Part shown: positions 7,333 to 17,523 of the stretch, piece by piece
How positions within the stretch are numbered: the stretch's first letter is position 1
How the letters are laid out: each line of letters opens with the position of its first letter
From: Ruminococcus sp.
GTDB lineage: Bacteria; Bacillota; Clostridia; Oscillospirales; Ruminococcaceae
Direction of reading: 5' to 3'
Length of the DNA stretch: 64,000 nt
Assembly (NCBI GenBank): GCA_021202895.1
Contig: JAJQCE010000003.1
Coordinates: forward strand, 62,001 to 126,000
Translations under genes and position numbers: made by a program
Notes under the pieces: model-generated
Seen by the model: the letters and a program-made list of their open reading frames with translations, nothing else
Databases searched by the model: none
Told to the model about the DNA's origin: nothing

Positions 7333-8379
7333 ATGAGTAAAACGACCTATACAATACTAATATCAATAATGATAGTACTTATTTTGTGCTGCTTTTGTGT
7401 AATAGGTATAGTCTTAATAAATAACAGCACGTCATCAGCGGTTGAAAAGAAAATTTCAGCTGCGCAGGAGTATTTTGATTCTGGCGATTATGACAGTGCG
7501 ATTGAGGAATACAAGGAGGCTATAGAGATGGATGACACAAATGCAGATGCATATCTGGGCATTGCAGCTTCGTATTATGGGAGATACAAAAAGACAAATA
7601 ATTCACAAGATTTAGATATGGCGATAAATTATCTTGAGAATGGCCGTGACAAAACTAACAAAGATTCACGCATTATTGATTTGCTTGAAGAATACCAGAC
7701 AGAGCAAACAGAATTAGAGCAAGGAGATGTTATGCCAAATGAAATAGCAGACAATACTTCATCAGAGGATTCAACAGAAGAAAGCAGCGAGGAGGAAAGC
7801 TCTTCAGAGAGCGAGGAGAGTTCTTTAGATAGTGAGGAGAGTAAAGATATTTCTTCAGAGAGTGAGGATAGTTCTCAGAAAAATGAAGACAACAGTTTGA
7901 TTTATGCAAAGTATAAAGAGACATTGGAGATAATTTCATCTTTAGGTGATACACCGAGGGAGCCTATGTATACAATATATGATGTAGATAATAACGGAGA
8001 TTTTGAACTTATTGTTATAGATCAACTTGGATTATATAGTATTTATACATATGTTGATGAAAATTATTTGGGAGGACTTACTGACGTTCAATGTATAGGT
8101 AATGAAGATTACAATGGGCTTTATGTGGCTGATGGATATGGGATGATAATTTACAGAGAATATCCTGAATATTCTGCAGCATCATATGAAGGATATAAGT
8201 TATATATTTCTCTTATGACACTCGATCATGATGAAAAGGTTCTATATGCTTTTGAAGAAAATAATGATGAAAGCCACGCTGAGTTTCTTTCAATTTTAAA
8301 TAGCTATACTCTTGTAGATAACTTTTACCCTGTAGACGACTATTCATATTTAACGGCTGTTTTGGGAGTAGACGCTTAA
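7333..8379 (+). CDS. Membrane-anchored TPR protein with acidic Ser/Glu linker and C-terminal domain
   Basis: 348 residues. Residues about 7-29 are a membrane helix; residues about 36-115 contain tetratricopeptide repeats (AQEYFDSGDYDSAIEEYKEAIEMDD and a following repeat); residues about 140-190 are a Ser/Glu/Asp-rich linker; the rest is a beta-rich domain with YDVDNNGDFEL, an EF-hand-like or dockerin-like Asp loop that may bind calcium. The positive-inside rule suggests the TPR part is outside the cell. The frame is intact although several neighbours are broken. Function unknown; in the locus it would be a scaffold on the outer face of the membrane. Confidence 0.7.
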   Translation: MSKTTYTILISIMIVLILCCFCVIGIVLINNSTSSAVEKKISAAQEYFDSGDYDSAIEEYKEAIEMDDTNADAYLGIAASYYGRYKKTNNSQDLDMAINYLENGRDKTNKDSRIIDLLEEYQTEQTELEQGDVMPNEIADNTSSEDSTEESSEEESSSESEESSLDSEESKDISSESEDSSQKNEDNSLIYAKYKETLEIISSLGDTPREPMYTIYDVDNNGDFELIVIDQLGLYSIYTYVDENYLGGLTDVQCIGNEDYNGLYVADGYGMIIYREYPEYSAASYEGYKLYISLMTLDHDEKVLYAFEENNDESHAEFLSILNSYTLVDNFYPVDDYSYLTAVLGVDA

Positions 8380-8404
8380 TTATATTTTTATTGGAGTGGA
8401 AAAG

Positions 8405-8938
8405 ATGCTGATTAAGATTTTAATTGTCTTTTTGATAATTGCTGTGATAGCTGCTGTTATTATAATAGAAAAGCATCGGCGTGAATCAGTAGAGAAGATG
8501 TATCGGGCAGCAGGAAATATTTTAAAAAATGAATTTCTTGATTACTCACTTCATAATCCTATGCTTAAGAAAAATAATTTAAAAGAACCTAATGTCAGAA
8601 AACCAATGGTATATTTAAAAGCAATAGGCTCTAAACCTGCAAAGGAGTATGTTTTTGATCCAGAAACAGTGATAAAAATAGGAAGAAACAAAGACATTAA
8701 TTCTGTTGTATTGAATGAGGCTATTGTTTCTATAGAGCATTGCAGAATTTTTCTTTCAGAGAGCAGTGTATATTTGTTTGACTGTGGGTCTTCAAACGGA
8801 ACACAGATACGGCGTGGATTTAATTCAAACATAATAACAGCTGGTCAGCAGATTTTACTTGAAAGCGGAGATGTTATTAAAGTTGGCTCTACAGAGTTCA
8901 AGGTGAAAATTTTCTTTTATGATATGGTATGGATGTAA
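8405..8938 (+). CDS. Membrane-anchored FHA-domain protein
   Basis: 177 residues. A membrane helix near the N-terminus (ILIVFLIIAVIAAVIIIE) is followed by a short cytosolic linker and an FHA domain at about residues 65-170 with IKIGRNKDIN, VSIEHCRI and DCGSSNGTQI, the standard phosphothreonine-binding loops. ATG 8405 has GGAGTGG just upstream; a GTG at 8396 would add three residues. The C-terminal end (FFYDMVWM) is unusual for an FHA strand, so a small terminal frameshift is possible. Second separate FHA protein in the locus; EssC carries further FHA-like modules. Confidence 0.8.
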   Translation: MLIKILIVFLIIAVIAAVIIIEKHRRESVEKMYRAAGNILKNEFLDYSLHNPMLKKNNLKEPNVRKPMVYLKAIGSKPAKEYVFDPETVIKIGRNKDINSVVLNEAIVSIEHCRIFLSESSVYLFDCGSSNGTQIRRGFNSNIITAGQQILLESGDVIKVGSTEFKVKIFFYDMVWM

Positions 8939-9000
8939 TGGCATTGGCAGAACTATTCTTTGTTCGATTGCTTAAAACAAAATGAGAGGGTTGCAGAAAA

Positions 9001-12000
9001 ATGATTTTGATGATTTCAAGAACTGATGCGCTTCAGGAATACCTGCTTCCGCAGACTGATGGTTTGGATTATTCAATAATGTTGGATCATAACAGGTATC
9101 ATTTTTCAAAAGATATAACTTTGATGCTTGAAATTACAAGCGGTCAATGGTTTATAAAGGTGTCTGAGGAATACTTCTTTGAAAGAACTGATGAAAGTAA
9201 TTTGAACGGCAAACGTATACCGCTGAGCGACGGCGATGTTATAAATTTTAAAACTAACAGAGGTGAAAAATTTAAAGGAATAGCAATAGATTCAGAAATA
9301 CGTTTTGGAATTTACAACAAATATAAAATAATTGGTCAGCCAATGATAACTATAGGTTCAGATCCAAAAAGCGATATTTCCTATACATTTATGAACTATG
9401 TTTCCAAAAGTCACGGCAGGATAGTTTCAGAAAACGGCAGATGGATAATTGAAGATTTAAGTGCAAATGGTATATTTGTAAGAGATGAAAGAATAAAAGT
9501 AAGAAAGTGCCTTGATTTTGGAGATGAAATAAATATCTTCGGCTTGAGAATTGTTTTTTTGGGTTCTGTAATTGCTCTCGGTACACATTATGGAACGATA
9601 AATGTGAGAAACATTCCGGAATTAAAATTAAAAGAGGTACAGGAACCTAAAAAAATTCGCCGGACAGAAGCAAACAATACATTCCATCGGGCGCCAAGAA
9701 ATGTTCCTTTGATATATAAAGAAACTATTAAAATAGAGCAGCCTCCTGAACCACATTTTTCTAAAAAGAAATCACTGTTTATGCAGATAGCTCCATCCTT
9801 TACTATGGCGATACCAATGCTTTTAGGCTGTTCTCTTGCTATGTATAGTATGAGATTAAACGGCAGCAGTTCTTCTGCGTTTATGTATACAGGACTTTTT
9901 ACTGCGGTAGGTTCGGCAGTATTTGGTTCAATATGGGCAGTGTTAAATGTAAAAAATGAAAAAAAGGAAGAAACAGAATCAGAAGATGAGCGAGTTAATT
10001 CTTACAGCAGCTATCTTATTAAAATATCTGAAAGCTTAAGGGAAAAGTATGCGCATAATCGTGATGCAATGCTTAAGATGTACCCTTCGGCTCAAGAAGT
10101 GTGCCTGTACAATCGTAATTCTACAGAGCTTTGGAGCAGAAATCGCAGTCATGAAGATTTTTTGTTCTATAGGCTTGGGTTGGGAAGTATACCATTTCAA
10201 GTGAAGGTGAGCGTTCCAGAGAAAAAATTTTCGCTTAATTCTGATTTTCTTAGAGATAAATCGGAGCTTTTGTATGACGATTATCAAAAACTCGAACAAG
10301 TTCCTGTAGGGATAGATTTAAAACAAGACAAGCTTTTTGGAATAGTTGGTGCGGAGAACAGCAGTGAGGCTGTATCTGTTATGCAAAGTATTGCTGTACA
10401 AATTGCTGCTAACAACTGCTATACTGATGTTAAGATGGTGTTTGTTTACGATGAAAACAGTGCAGCTGATAAAAAGCAATGGGAAATGATGAAATGGTTT
10501 CCTCATGTTTGGAATGAAAATAAAAAAACACGCTATGTTGCATCAAATATAAATGAGTGCAGAGATATTTTTTATGAACTAGCTTCAATAATTAGAAATC
10601 GTGCAGAGCTGGCGAATATCTCCGCAGTTAAGTCAGCAGTATGTAAGCCACAGTATGTAATGTTTGTTTCAGATGCCCGACTGCTTGAAAATCAGCTTCT
10701 TGCAAAATATGTCTATAGCCCAAAGGCAGAATATGGTCTGACCACTTTTATACTTGCTGATAAATATGAGAACTTGCCAAATGAGTGCGAATTTATAATA
10801 GAAAAAACGCCATATTTCAGCGGATTGGTAAGACCTATGGCATCAAGCGATGATAGAACTGAAATTACATTTGATGAGCTTTCTCCGTTTGCCCTTGAAC
10901 AGTTTGCTAAAAGCATCACTGATTTGCAGGTTCAGGAATTTGAGAGCGATTCTGAAATACCTTCAGCTCTTGACTTTTTTGAAATGTATGGAGTAAATTC
11001 AATTGAGGATTTTCATGTAATAGATCAGTGGTATAAAAACCGTACGTATAATTCTATGAAAGCTTTAATAGGCAAGAAAGCGGGAGGCGCAGATTGCTTT
11101 TTGGATATTCATGAAAAATTTCATGGTCCTCATGGATTGGTTGCGGGAACTACAGGCTCTGGTAAAAGCGAACTGCTTCAGACATATATACTTTCTCTTG
11201 CGATGAATTTCAGCCCGGAGGACGTAGGCTTTTTTATAATAGATTTTAAAGGCGGAGGAATGGCGAATCTTTTCAACGACCTGCCGCATATGGTAGGGCA
11301 GATTTCAAATCTTTCTGGGAATCAAGTGAGGAGAGCTATGATTTCCATTAAAAGTGAAAACCGCCGCCGCCAAGAATTTTCAGTGAATATGGAGTTAATA
11401 ATATAAATCTTTACACACGGCTTTATAAAAGCAAGGAAGCAAAAATTCCAATACCTCATTTAATAATAATTATTGATGAGTTTGCTGAGCTTAAACGTGA
11501 AGAGCCGGATTTTATGCGTGAGCTTATAAGTGTAGCTCAGGTTGGACGAAGCTTGGGAGTACATTTGATTCTTGCAACTCAGAAGCCAAACGGAACAGTA
11601 GATGATAATATTCGTTCAAACTCTAAATTTCATCTTTGTTTGCGTGTACAGGACAGGCAGGACAGTACGGATATGCTTCACAAGCCTGATGCTGCATATA
11701 TAACTCAGGCGGGCAGATGTTATTTGCAGGTTGGTAATGATGAAATATACGAATTGTTTCAGTCGGGTTGGAGCGGTGCTGTTTATGATAAAAATATGTC
11801 AGAAAACAGTACAAACATAGCTACAATGCTTACTTTGACAGGTAAAACTGCAATAGTAGGCAGTCGTGCAAAAATGAAATGCAAAGAAAAAGAGCGCATA
11901 CATTGGTATGACATAATTATAAAAAATGTAAATTACATATACAGTCAAAGCGAATATGGACGTTCTTTGAATGATATTGACGGAGCAGATTTAAATGAAC

Positions 12001-13190
12001 TTGCAAATTCTGTTTGTACAGTACTTGCCGAGCAATATGATTACAGCTCTGCCGAAGCAGATATTCGCACTGTTAAAAATTTCATTAGACTTATGGGCAA
12101 ATTTGACTGTAAAAGCGGGGAGGAAATTGTAAAACGTTCACATGAAGCTGCTGATATAGGTATAAAGCTTCCTGAAGTCAAGGAGAAAACTCAGCTTGAG
12201 ACGCTTGTGAAATATCTTAATACGTTAGCTGAAGAAAACGGTTTTAAAAACGATATTAAATTGTGGCTGCCAGTGCTTCCTGAAAAGCTGCTTTACTCTG
12301 ATATTGCTGTATCAAAAGAAAGTACGGCTCGTGATGATGCTTTCACCTTAAATGCTGTAATAGGAATGTATGATGACCCTGAAAATCAGCTGCAGATGCC
12401 AGTTAGGATAGATTTTGCTTTAGGAGGTCATTTTGCACTCTGTGCGACTGTATCAAGTGGAAAAAGTGTTTTTATGCAGACGCTCATTTATGCTATGGCA
12501 AGCGAATATAATCCTGACGCTCTTAATTTCTATATGCTTGATTTTTCAAGTCATATGCTGTCGTGCTATGAAAATTTACCGCATACAGGCGGAATAATGT
12601 ACGAAAATGACATGGATAAAACAGCAAAGTTTTTTACAATGATTGAAAAAATGATTGTTGAGCGACAAAAGGATTTTGGAGGCGGAAATTACAGTGAGTT
12701 TGTAAGAGCGTACGGAAGAAAATATCCGGCAGTAATCATTGTTATAGATAATTTTGCAAATTTTAGAGAAAAGACAAATAATGCTTATGACAACATGATT
12801 TTAAAGCTTGCCAGAGAAGGAGTGGGCTGCGGTATTTATCTTGCAATTACAGCTGCTGGTTTTGGAATGAACGAGCTTCCTTCAAGAATAGCTGACAATA
12901 TAAGAAATATTGTTTGCCTTGAAATGGGGGATAAATATAAATATATGGAGGTTATGCGCACAGCTCATTTGAGCGTTTTTCCAGAAACAGATGTTAAAGG
13001 AAGAGGCTTGATAAGAGTAGATGAGCGTATTTTAGAATTTCAAACAGCACTCAGCGTGGATGCTGCCGACGACTATAATCGAAGCTCTGAACTAAAAAAA
13101 TGGGCGGAACGATTAAAAAGCGAATGGAAAGGCAAACCTGCCAGATCTATACCTTGCATACCTGAAAATCCTATGTATTCAGAACTGTGA
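9001..13190 (+). pseudogene. essC: EssC/FtsK-SpoIIIE-type ATPase of a type VII secretion-like system, one frameshift
   Basis: As a whole this is an EssC of about 1,396 residues. The N-terminus has FHA-like modules (ITIGSDPKSDIS, KSHGRIVS, DLSANGIFV near residues 115-165), then two membrane helices at about 265-320, then the ATPase domains. The first Walker A is GTTGSGKS (about 11148-11170), followed by IIDFKGGGMANLF; the second is ATVSSGKS with Walker B IVIDNFANF. One base, apparently an A, is missing near 11374 where CAAGAATTTTC stands for an expected CAAAGAATTTTC. The first part stops at 11406 and the matching frame resumes with FSEYGVNN and IIIIDEFAEL. The break falls between Walker A and Walker B of a central ATPase domain, so neither half should be a working motor. 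A sequencing error is possible but three neighbours are also damaged. Confidence 0.85.
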
Positions 13191-13248
13191 AAATGATATT
13201 TATGTTCGTATGGCGGAGATTATAATATAAATATGGGAGGTATATGCT

Positions 13249-13622
13249 ATGGACGAAAAAAATATAAACAAAGCTGAGATTAAAAGAATGTAGAAAGGGT
13301 TTTTCCTGATCATAGCAGATTTAAAGATGAGGCTCTTGATTATTTTGAAAAAAAGTATTCTGCTTCAGCAGCAGGCATTGGATTTTGTAAACGATGTTGC
13401 TAGGCGACATTCAAACGGCATAACCGTCACATGACATTCAAAGGGCGGAAATATGGCAATGTACACAAGCATCTTGGCTGATATTTGCAGTATTTATAAT
13501 CAAACAGAAAATTATGTATTGAGCGAAGCTGCAAGCTTGCCTTAATTAAAGCTTGTCAAATTGATTTTGTATTAGCAAAAGCAAATGTTGGTGCTTTTTC
13601 ATATCTTTCAATGAATATTTAG
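13249..13622 (+). pseudogene. Decayed coding remnants after essC
   Basis: GGGAGG (about 13235-13240) precedes ATG 13249, but this frame stops after 14 codons. Coding-like pieces then appear in different frames: FPDHSRFKDEALDYFEKKY near 13310, MAMYTSILADICSIYNQ near 13455, and VGAFSYLSMNI ending at 13622. Together they look like one gene broken by several frameshifts and deletions. Not recognised. The rest of the stretch to 13775 is A+T-rich with no further signal seen. Confidence 0.5.
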
Positions 13623-13775
13623 ATTACGCAGACATATCAATAGGTGCAACTTGGATATTGAATTGTATACAAATTCTAGCACTGATTTTTATTTTTGTTT
13701 CGGCAGATGTTTTATCAGTGGAAAGATGATTTGTTTAAAATAAAATGATACAATATATTTCCAAATATTATTAGG

Positions 13776-13814
13776 GCAACACCGCAAAAAGACAATCCTT
13801 TGCGGTGTTGTTTT
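13776..13814 (+). terminator. Terminator closing the FHA/EssC locus
   Basis: GCAACACCGCAAA pairs with TTTGCGGTGTTG around a 10-base loop, followed by TTTT. Confidence 0.85.
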
Positions 13815-13845
13815 AAACGCATTTCCAAAAGAGATGCGTTTTTTT
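13815..13845 (+). terminator. Second tandem terminator
   Basis: AAACGCATTTC (13815-13825) pairs with GAGATGCGTTT (13831-13841), with one G-U pair and a 5-base loop, then a T run to 13845. It stands directly after the first and isolates sigG from upstream transcription. Confidence 0.8.
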
Positions 13846-13846
13846 C

Positions 13847-13874
13847 GCATAAAAATAAAAAAAGCACATATTTA
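13847..13874 (+). promoter_or_regulatory. Possible forespore-type promoter of sigG
   Basis: GCATA (13847-13851), 15 bases, then CATATTTA (13867-13874) resembles the relaxed sigma-F/sigma-G pattern (GNATA about 15 bases before CATNNTA). The match is weak; support comes mainly from its position before sigG and the autoregulation known for sigma-G. Confidence 0.3.
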
Positions 13875-13981
13875 TAAGACAGGCATAGCTTTAAGGAAAA
13901 TATTGCATGGTTTGATTGCGTATACCTTCATATTTTTGCGGTAATAATTTAAACAGCAAAAATTTTCGGAGGAATACGGGT

Positions 13982-14758
13982 ATGCAGTATAATAAAGTCG
14001 AAATCAGCGGAATTAACACTTCTGAGCTTAAGCTTTTGAGCGATGAGGAAACTAAGAGGCTGCTTTCAAGGACAAAGCAGGGCGATAAGGCGGCGAGAGA
14101 AAAGCTGATAACTGGAAATTTAAGACTTGTGCTAAGCGTACTGCAAAGGTTTATAGGGAGAGGCGAGTCGGCGGACGATTTGTTTCAGGTGGGAGTTATC
14201 GGGCTTATAAAGGCGATTGATAATTTTAATACAGATCTGAACGTCAAGCTTTCAACCTACGCTGTGCCGATGATTTTAGGAGAGGTAAAAAGGTACTTGA
14301 GGGATTATCGTCCTGTAAAGGTGAGCCGTTCGCTCAGGGATATGGCGTATAAGGCTATGCAAGCAAAGGAAAAGCTTATTGCCGAGAATCAGTGCGAGCC
14401 TACTGTTGAGCAGATCGCAAAGGAAATCGGAGCGAAAAGAGAGGACGTTATAATCGCTTTGGAATCGGTGTGCGACCCTGTGTCGCTGTATGAGCCGATA
14501 TATTCCGATTCAGGCGATGCATTTTACCTCTTGGATCAGATAGACGATAAAACCGATAACGATATGGCGCTTAATGAGCTGCTGGTAAAGGACGCAGTCG
14601 AAAAGCTGGGAGAGCGTGAGCAGAGAATTTTGTTTTTGAGATATATTCAGGGCAAAACACAGGTTGAGGTTGCAAAGAAAATAGGAATTTCTCAGGCGCA
14701 GGTTTCAAGGCTTGAAAAGGGTGCGATAAATGATATAAGGAGAATGATTGAGGCATGA
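13982..14758 (+). CDS. sigG: RNA polymerase forespore sigma factor sigma-G
   Basis: Late forespore sigma factor of 258 residues. It opens with the sigma-G anti-sigma gin region NKVEISGINTSELKLL, like NKVEICGVDTSKL in Bacillus subtilis. Region 2 has NLRLVLSVLQRF and DDLFQVGVIGLIKAIDNF; region 3 and region 4 follow, with the GKTQVEVAKKIGISQAQVSRLEKGA helix-turn-helix. ATG 13982 has GGAGG at about 13968-13972; the earlier frame start at 13916 lacks one. Sigma-G rather than sigma-F is indicated by the N-terminal motif and length. The stop overlaps the next ATG by four bases, so the downstream membrane gene is co-expressed. Confidence 0.93.
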   Translation: MQYNKVEISGINTSELKLLSDEETKRLLSRTKQGDKAAREKLITGNLRLVLSVLQRFIGRGESADDLFQVGVIGLIKAIDNFNTDLNVKLSTYAVPMILGEVKRYLRDYRPVKVSRSLRDMAYKAMQAKEKLIAENQCEPTVEQIAKEIGAKREDVIIALESVCDPVSLYEPIYSDSGDAFYLLDQIDDKTDNDMALNELLVKDAVEKLGEREQRILFLRYIQGKTQVEVAKKIGISQAQVSRLEKGAINDIRRMIEA

Positions 14759-15813
14759 CATTAAAGCAAAAGACAAAAAATGCGCTGATGACGCTTCTTT
14801 TGACAGCATACGCTGTGCTTTTGGTTGTATATTCGGTGGAAATTGCTAATGACGTCAGAAGTGCGGTGTATAGGTGTATCAACGTTATAATCCCATCGCT
14901 ATTTGCGTTTATGGCTGTGTCGCAGCTTATAATGAAAAGCGGCGCATACATATATATTTCTAAGCCGTTTAAACCGATAGCATGGCTGATGAAGCTGCCC
15001 TATGAACTGACATTTGTTTTCTTAATGTCAAACCTTGCAGGATATCCGATAGGCGCGTCAATGCTTTCAGAGCTTGCTGACAGCGGCAGTATAGACAAAA
15101 AAAGCGCCTCACGACTGCTTTGCAGCTGCTTTAACGGCGGACCTGCGTTTTTTTGTTCAGTTGTCGGAGCGGCGGTGTTCGGCTCGGTTAGAACGGGGAT
15201 AATCGTTTATCTGTCAATTTTTGCGGCAAATTTTCTGCTTGCGGCTGTTTTGAATCGCGTTTTTCCAATTAAATACAGTGGCAAAGAGAAGAAATTTTGC
15301 TTTCGCTCTGAAATGCTTTTTGACAGCGTGGCGGAGGCAGGAGAATCGCTCTTCAAAATTTGCGGCATGATACTTATTTTTCAGACGTTTCTAACACTGC
15401 TCAGAAATATGCTGCTCGATAACTTTTTCGCTTCTCAAAATATTAAGGCGCTGACTTTCTCCTTTGCGGAAATTACAAATTTGTCCGAGCTTCAAGGTCA
15501 GCCCTTCAGATTTCTTCCCATTGTCACAGCGGCGGGAGCGTTTGGAGGAATTTGCATAATTATGCAAATAAAGTCGGTGGTCAGAAATCGCTTTTTTTTG
15601 CTTCCGTTTATCTGCGCAAGAATATTTTGTGCGGTTTTAGCGGCATTGATATGTAAAATTTTAAATACATATTTTGGCATAAAAAGTATATCGGTGGCAA
15701 TCGAACCCGATTTTATAGTCAATTTGAACAATTTTTTGCCCTCTCTTTGCTTAATAATGATGATTTTTTTGATAGTTTTGAAAAAAAGACTAGCATTTTC
15801 TCGCAAAGTGTGA
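14755..15813 (+). CDS. SpoVV/YlbJ-like sporulation membrane protein
   Basis: Polytopic membrane protein, 352 residues with about eight helices. The segment GYPIGASMLSELADSGSIDKK followed by LCSCFNGGPAF resembles the GYPSGAK...NTSGP pair of YlbJ/SpoVV, a nucleoside-recognition-fold protein needed for dipicolinate passage into the forespore. The overlap ATGA with sigG places it in a sporulation operon. In Bacillus the homologue is made in the mother cell, so expression with sigG would be a difference; read-through or internal promoters could resolve this. Another member of the same fold (SpmA/SpmB-like) is the main alternative. Confidence 0.65.
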   Translation: MTLKQKTKNALMTLLLTAYAVLLVVYSVEIANDVRSAVYRCINVIIPSLFAFMAVSQLIMKSGAYIYISKPFKPIAWLMKLPYELTFVFLMSNLAGYPIGASMLSELADSGSIDKKSASRLLCSCFNGGPAFFCSVVGAAVFGSVRTGIIVYLSIFAANFLLAAVLNRVFPIKYSGKEKKFCFRSEMLFDSVAEAGESLFKICGMILIFQTFLTLLRNMLLDNFFASQNIKALTFSFAEITNLSELQGQPFRFLPIVTAAGAFGGICIIMQIKSVVRNRFFLLPFICARIFCAVLAALICKILNTYFGIKSISVAIEPDFIVNLNNFLPSLCLIMMIFLIVLKKRLAFSRKV

Positions 15814-15819
15814 TATAAT
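15811..15819 (+). promoter_or_regulatory. Extended -10 promoter for the four-Cys protein
   Basis: TGATATAAT is an extended -10 (TGn-TATAAT). The -35 region is poor (TAGCAT at 15791-15796), as usual for this class. It overlaps the stop of the upstream membrane gene. Confidence 0.6.
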
Positions 15820-15857
15820 AGTATTGTAATATATTTTGCGCAAGGAGATGTATTAAA

Positions 15858-16073
15858 ATGGCAAAAAAGAAAAATTATTTCGGCAACGGTATTCAGCCGT
15901 CATGTTCCTATTGTCTTTATGGGAATCGTTCGAGAGAGGGTAACAAGGTGCTTTGTGAAAAGCAGGGACTTGTAGAAGCTGACTTTTCATGCAAGAAGTG
16001 GATTTACGACCCGATTAAGAGAGTTCCTAAAAAGCAGCTTGAGATTCCTAATCAAGAGGACGATATTATATGA
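15858..16073 (+). CDS. Small four-cysteine, possibly metal-binding protein
   Basis: 71 residues, cytosolic, with C-x2-C (CSYC) then two more cysteines spaced through VLCEKQG and FSCKKW; the four could form a zinc site or a small Fe-S site. AAGGAGATG (15842-15850) precedes ATG 15858. It has its own promoter and terminator, so it is monocistronic. I recognise the pattern as a conserved uncharacterised protein of Clostridia but cannot name a function. A lysine- and proline-rich tail suggests nucleic acid or protein binding (inference). Confidence 0.7.
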   Translation: MAKKKNYFGNGIQPSCSYCLYGNRSREGNKVLCEKQGLVEADFSCKKWIYDPIKRVPKKQLEIPNQEDDII

Positions 16074-16102
16074 CAAGCGTACATAGCGTTTGTTAAAAAT
16101 TC

Positions 16103-16139
16103 CCTGTCGGCAAATCGCCGAATGTCGGCAGGTCTTTTT
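16103..16139 (+). terminator. Terminator after the four-Cys gene
   Basis: CCTGTCGGCA (16103-16112) pairs with TGTCGGCAGG (16123-16132) with two G-U pairs, followed by TCTTTTT. Confidence 0.75.
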
Positions 16140-16186
16140 GAGCTTTGCGTTTTTAAAGAATAAGCTAAAGCGCAGGGACGTTTTTG

Positions 16187-16223
16187 CAAAAAAGCCGCAG
16201 TCGGGTATTAGCTGACTGCGGCT
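16187..16223 (-). terminator. Terminator of the aminotransferase gene
   Basis: On the minus strand AGCCGCAGTC and GACTGCGGCT form a perfect 10-base stem (16193-16202 with 16214-16223) and run into TTTTTT (16188-16193 region). Confidence 0.85.
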
Positions 16224-16229
16224 GAGCTT

Positions 16230-17453
16230 TTATTGCTTATAGCTTTTCAGGAAATCGGACAGAGCCTCTGTTGAGGCTTTAAGAACGCTCATGTCGGGGA
16301 GATAGACAATTCTAAAGTGGTCGGGCTTTTCCCAGTGGAAGCCGCCGCCGTGAACGAGCAGTATTTTCTTTTCGTGAAGAAAATCCAGTACAAATTTCTC
16401 GTCGTCCTTTATGGCAAACCTTTCAGCATCGATTTTCGGGAAAATGTAAAAGGCGGCTTTAGGCTTTACGGCGCTGATTCCGTCAATCTGATTGAGTGCG
16501 TTTGTTATATATTCTCGCTGTTGATATATTCTGCCGTTTGGCTCAAGAAGAGGATTTACTTTGCCGAAGCTTTCAGGCTTTAAAGCCTCGGAAATCATAT
16601 GCTGTGCAGGCACGTTTGAACACAAGCGCATTGATGAGAGCATATTTAAGCCTTCGATATAGCCCTTTATCAAGTCTTTGTTTCCAGAAATAGTCATCCA
16701 ACCGCAGCGCAGTCCTGCCGCCATGTGTGATTTAGACAAGCCGCTGAAGGTTACGCAGGGTACGTCCTTTCCTGCAAGCGAAGCGATAGAGGTGTGCTTA
16801 ATTCCGTCCATAATAAGGCGGTCGTAAATTTCATCGGAAAATATAATCAGACCGTTCTCATGCGCAAGCTTGACGATTTTTTCAAGCAGAGATTTTTCGT
16901 AAACCGCACCTGTCGGGTTGTTAGGATTTATAATGACAATCGCCTTGGTTTTAGAGGTGATTTTTTTAGCTATGTCGTTCGCATCCGGATTCCAGTCGGA
17001 TTTTTCATCACATATGTAGTGAACCGCCTTGCCGCCCGCAAGGGCAACCGAAGCCGTCCAGAGCGGATAATCAGGAGCAGGAACAAGAACCTCGTCGCCG
17101 TTGTCTAAAAGTCCCTGCATTGACATGGTTATAAGCTCGGAAACGCCGTTTCCCGTGTAAATATCCTTGTCGGAAACATTTTCAATTCCAAGATAATTGT
17201 CGTAGCCTATTATAGCCTGTCTTGCCTCGAAAATCCCGTGAGAATCGCTGTAGCCCTGATCGTATTCAAGAGAGTTGGAAATAGCGTCTATTACGTTTTT
17301 AGGCGCACAAAATCCAAAGGGAGCAGGGTTGCCGATGTTGAGCTTGAGTATTTTCTCACCCTTAGCCTCCATCTCATTTGCAGCGTCCATAACAGGACCT
17401 CTTATGTCATAGCAAACATAATCCAGCTTGTGTGATTTTGAAAATTCCTTCAA
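16230..17453 (-). CDS. alaA: Alanine/glutamate-type aminotransferase, AlaA/AlaT family
   Basis: Fold type I PLP aminotransferase of 407 residues, closely similar to E. coli AlaA: VCYDIRGPV and LKLNIGNPAPFGF at the N-terminus, GNGVSELI, VPAPDYPLWTA, INPNNPTGAVY, and the PLP-lysine segment SGLSKSHMAAGLRCGWM. It transfers the amino group between glutamate and pyruvate in the cytosol. The start codon is TTG 17453 with GGAGGT at 17461-17466 (seven-base spacing). It has a near-perfect promoter at 17495-17523 and its own terminator, so it is a single-gene unit facing the regulator gene at 17.9 kb. Confidence 0.92.
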   Translation of the reverse strand: MKEFSKSHKLDYVCYDIRGPVMDAANEMEAKGEKILKLNIGNPAPFGFCAPKNVIDAISNSLEYDQGYSDSHGIFEARQAIIGYDNYLGIENVSDKDIYTGNGVSELITMSMQGLLDNGDEVLVPAPDYPLWTASVALAGGKAVHYICDEKSDWNPDANDIAKKITSKTKAIVIINPNNPTGAVYEKSLLEKIVKLAHENGLIIFSDEIYDRLIMDGIKHTSIASLAGKDVPCVTFSGLSKSHMAAGLRCGWMTISGNKDLIKGYIEGLNMLSSMRLCSNVPAQHMISEALKPESFGKVNPLLEPNGRIYQQREYITNALNQIDGISAVKPKAAFYIFPKIDAERFAIKDDEKFVLDFLHEKKILLVHGGGFHWEKPDHFRIVYLPDMSVLKASTEALSDFLKSYKQ

Positions 17454-17494
17454 AGCGAAAACCTCCGATGCTTAAAAATTCATGGTTAAAATAT

Positions 17495-17523
17495 ATTATA
17501 GCACTATGCCGATGTATTGTCAA
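17495..17523 (-). promoter_or_regulatory. Consensus sigma-A promoter of alaA
   Basis: On the minus strand TTGACA (17518-17523) and TATAAT (17495-17500) are separated by exactly 17 bases. Confidence 0.88.

Noticed and set aside
8938..8986. A 15-codon ORF between the FHA gene and essC
   Set aside because: No ribosome site and no distinguishing feature; more likely the untranslated or shifted end of the FHA gene.
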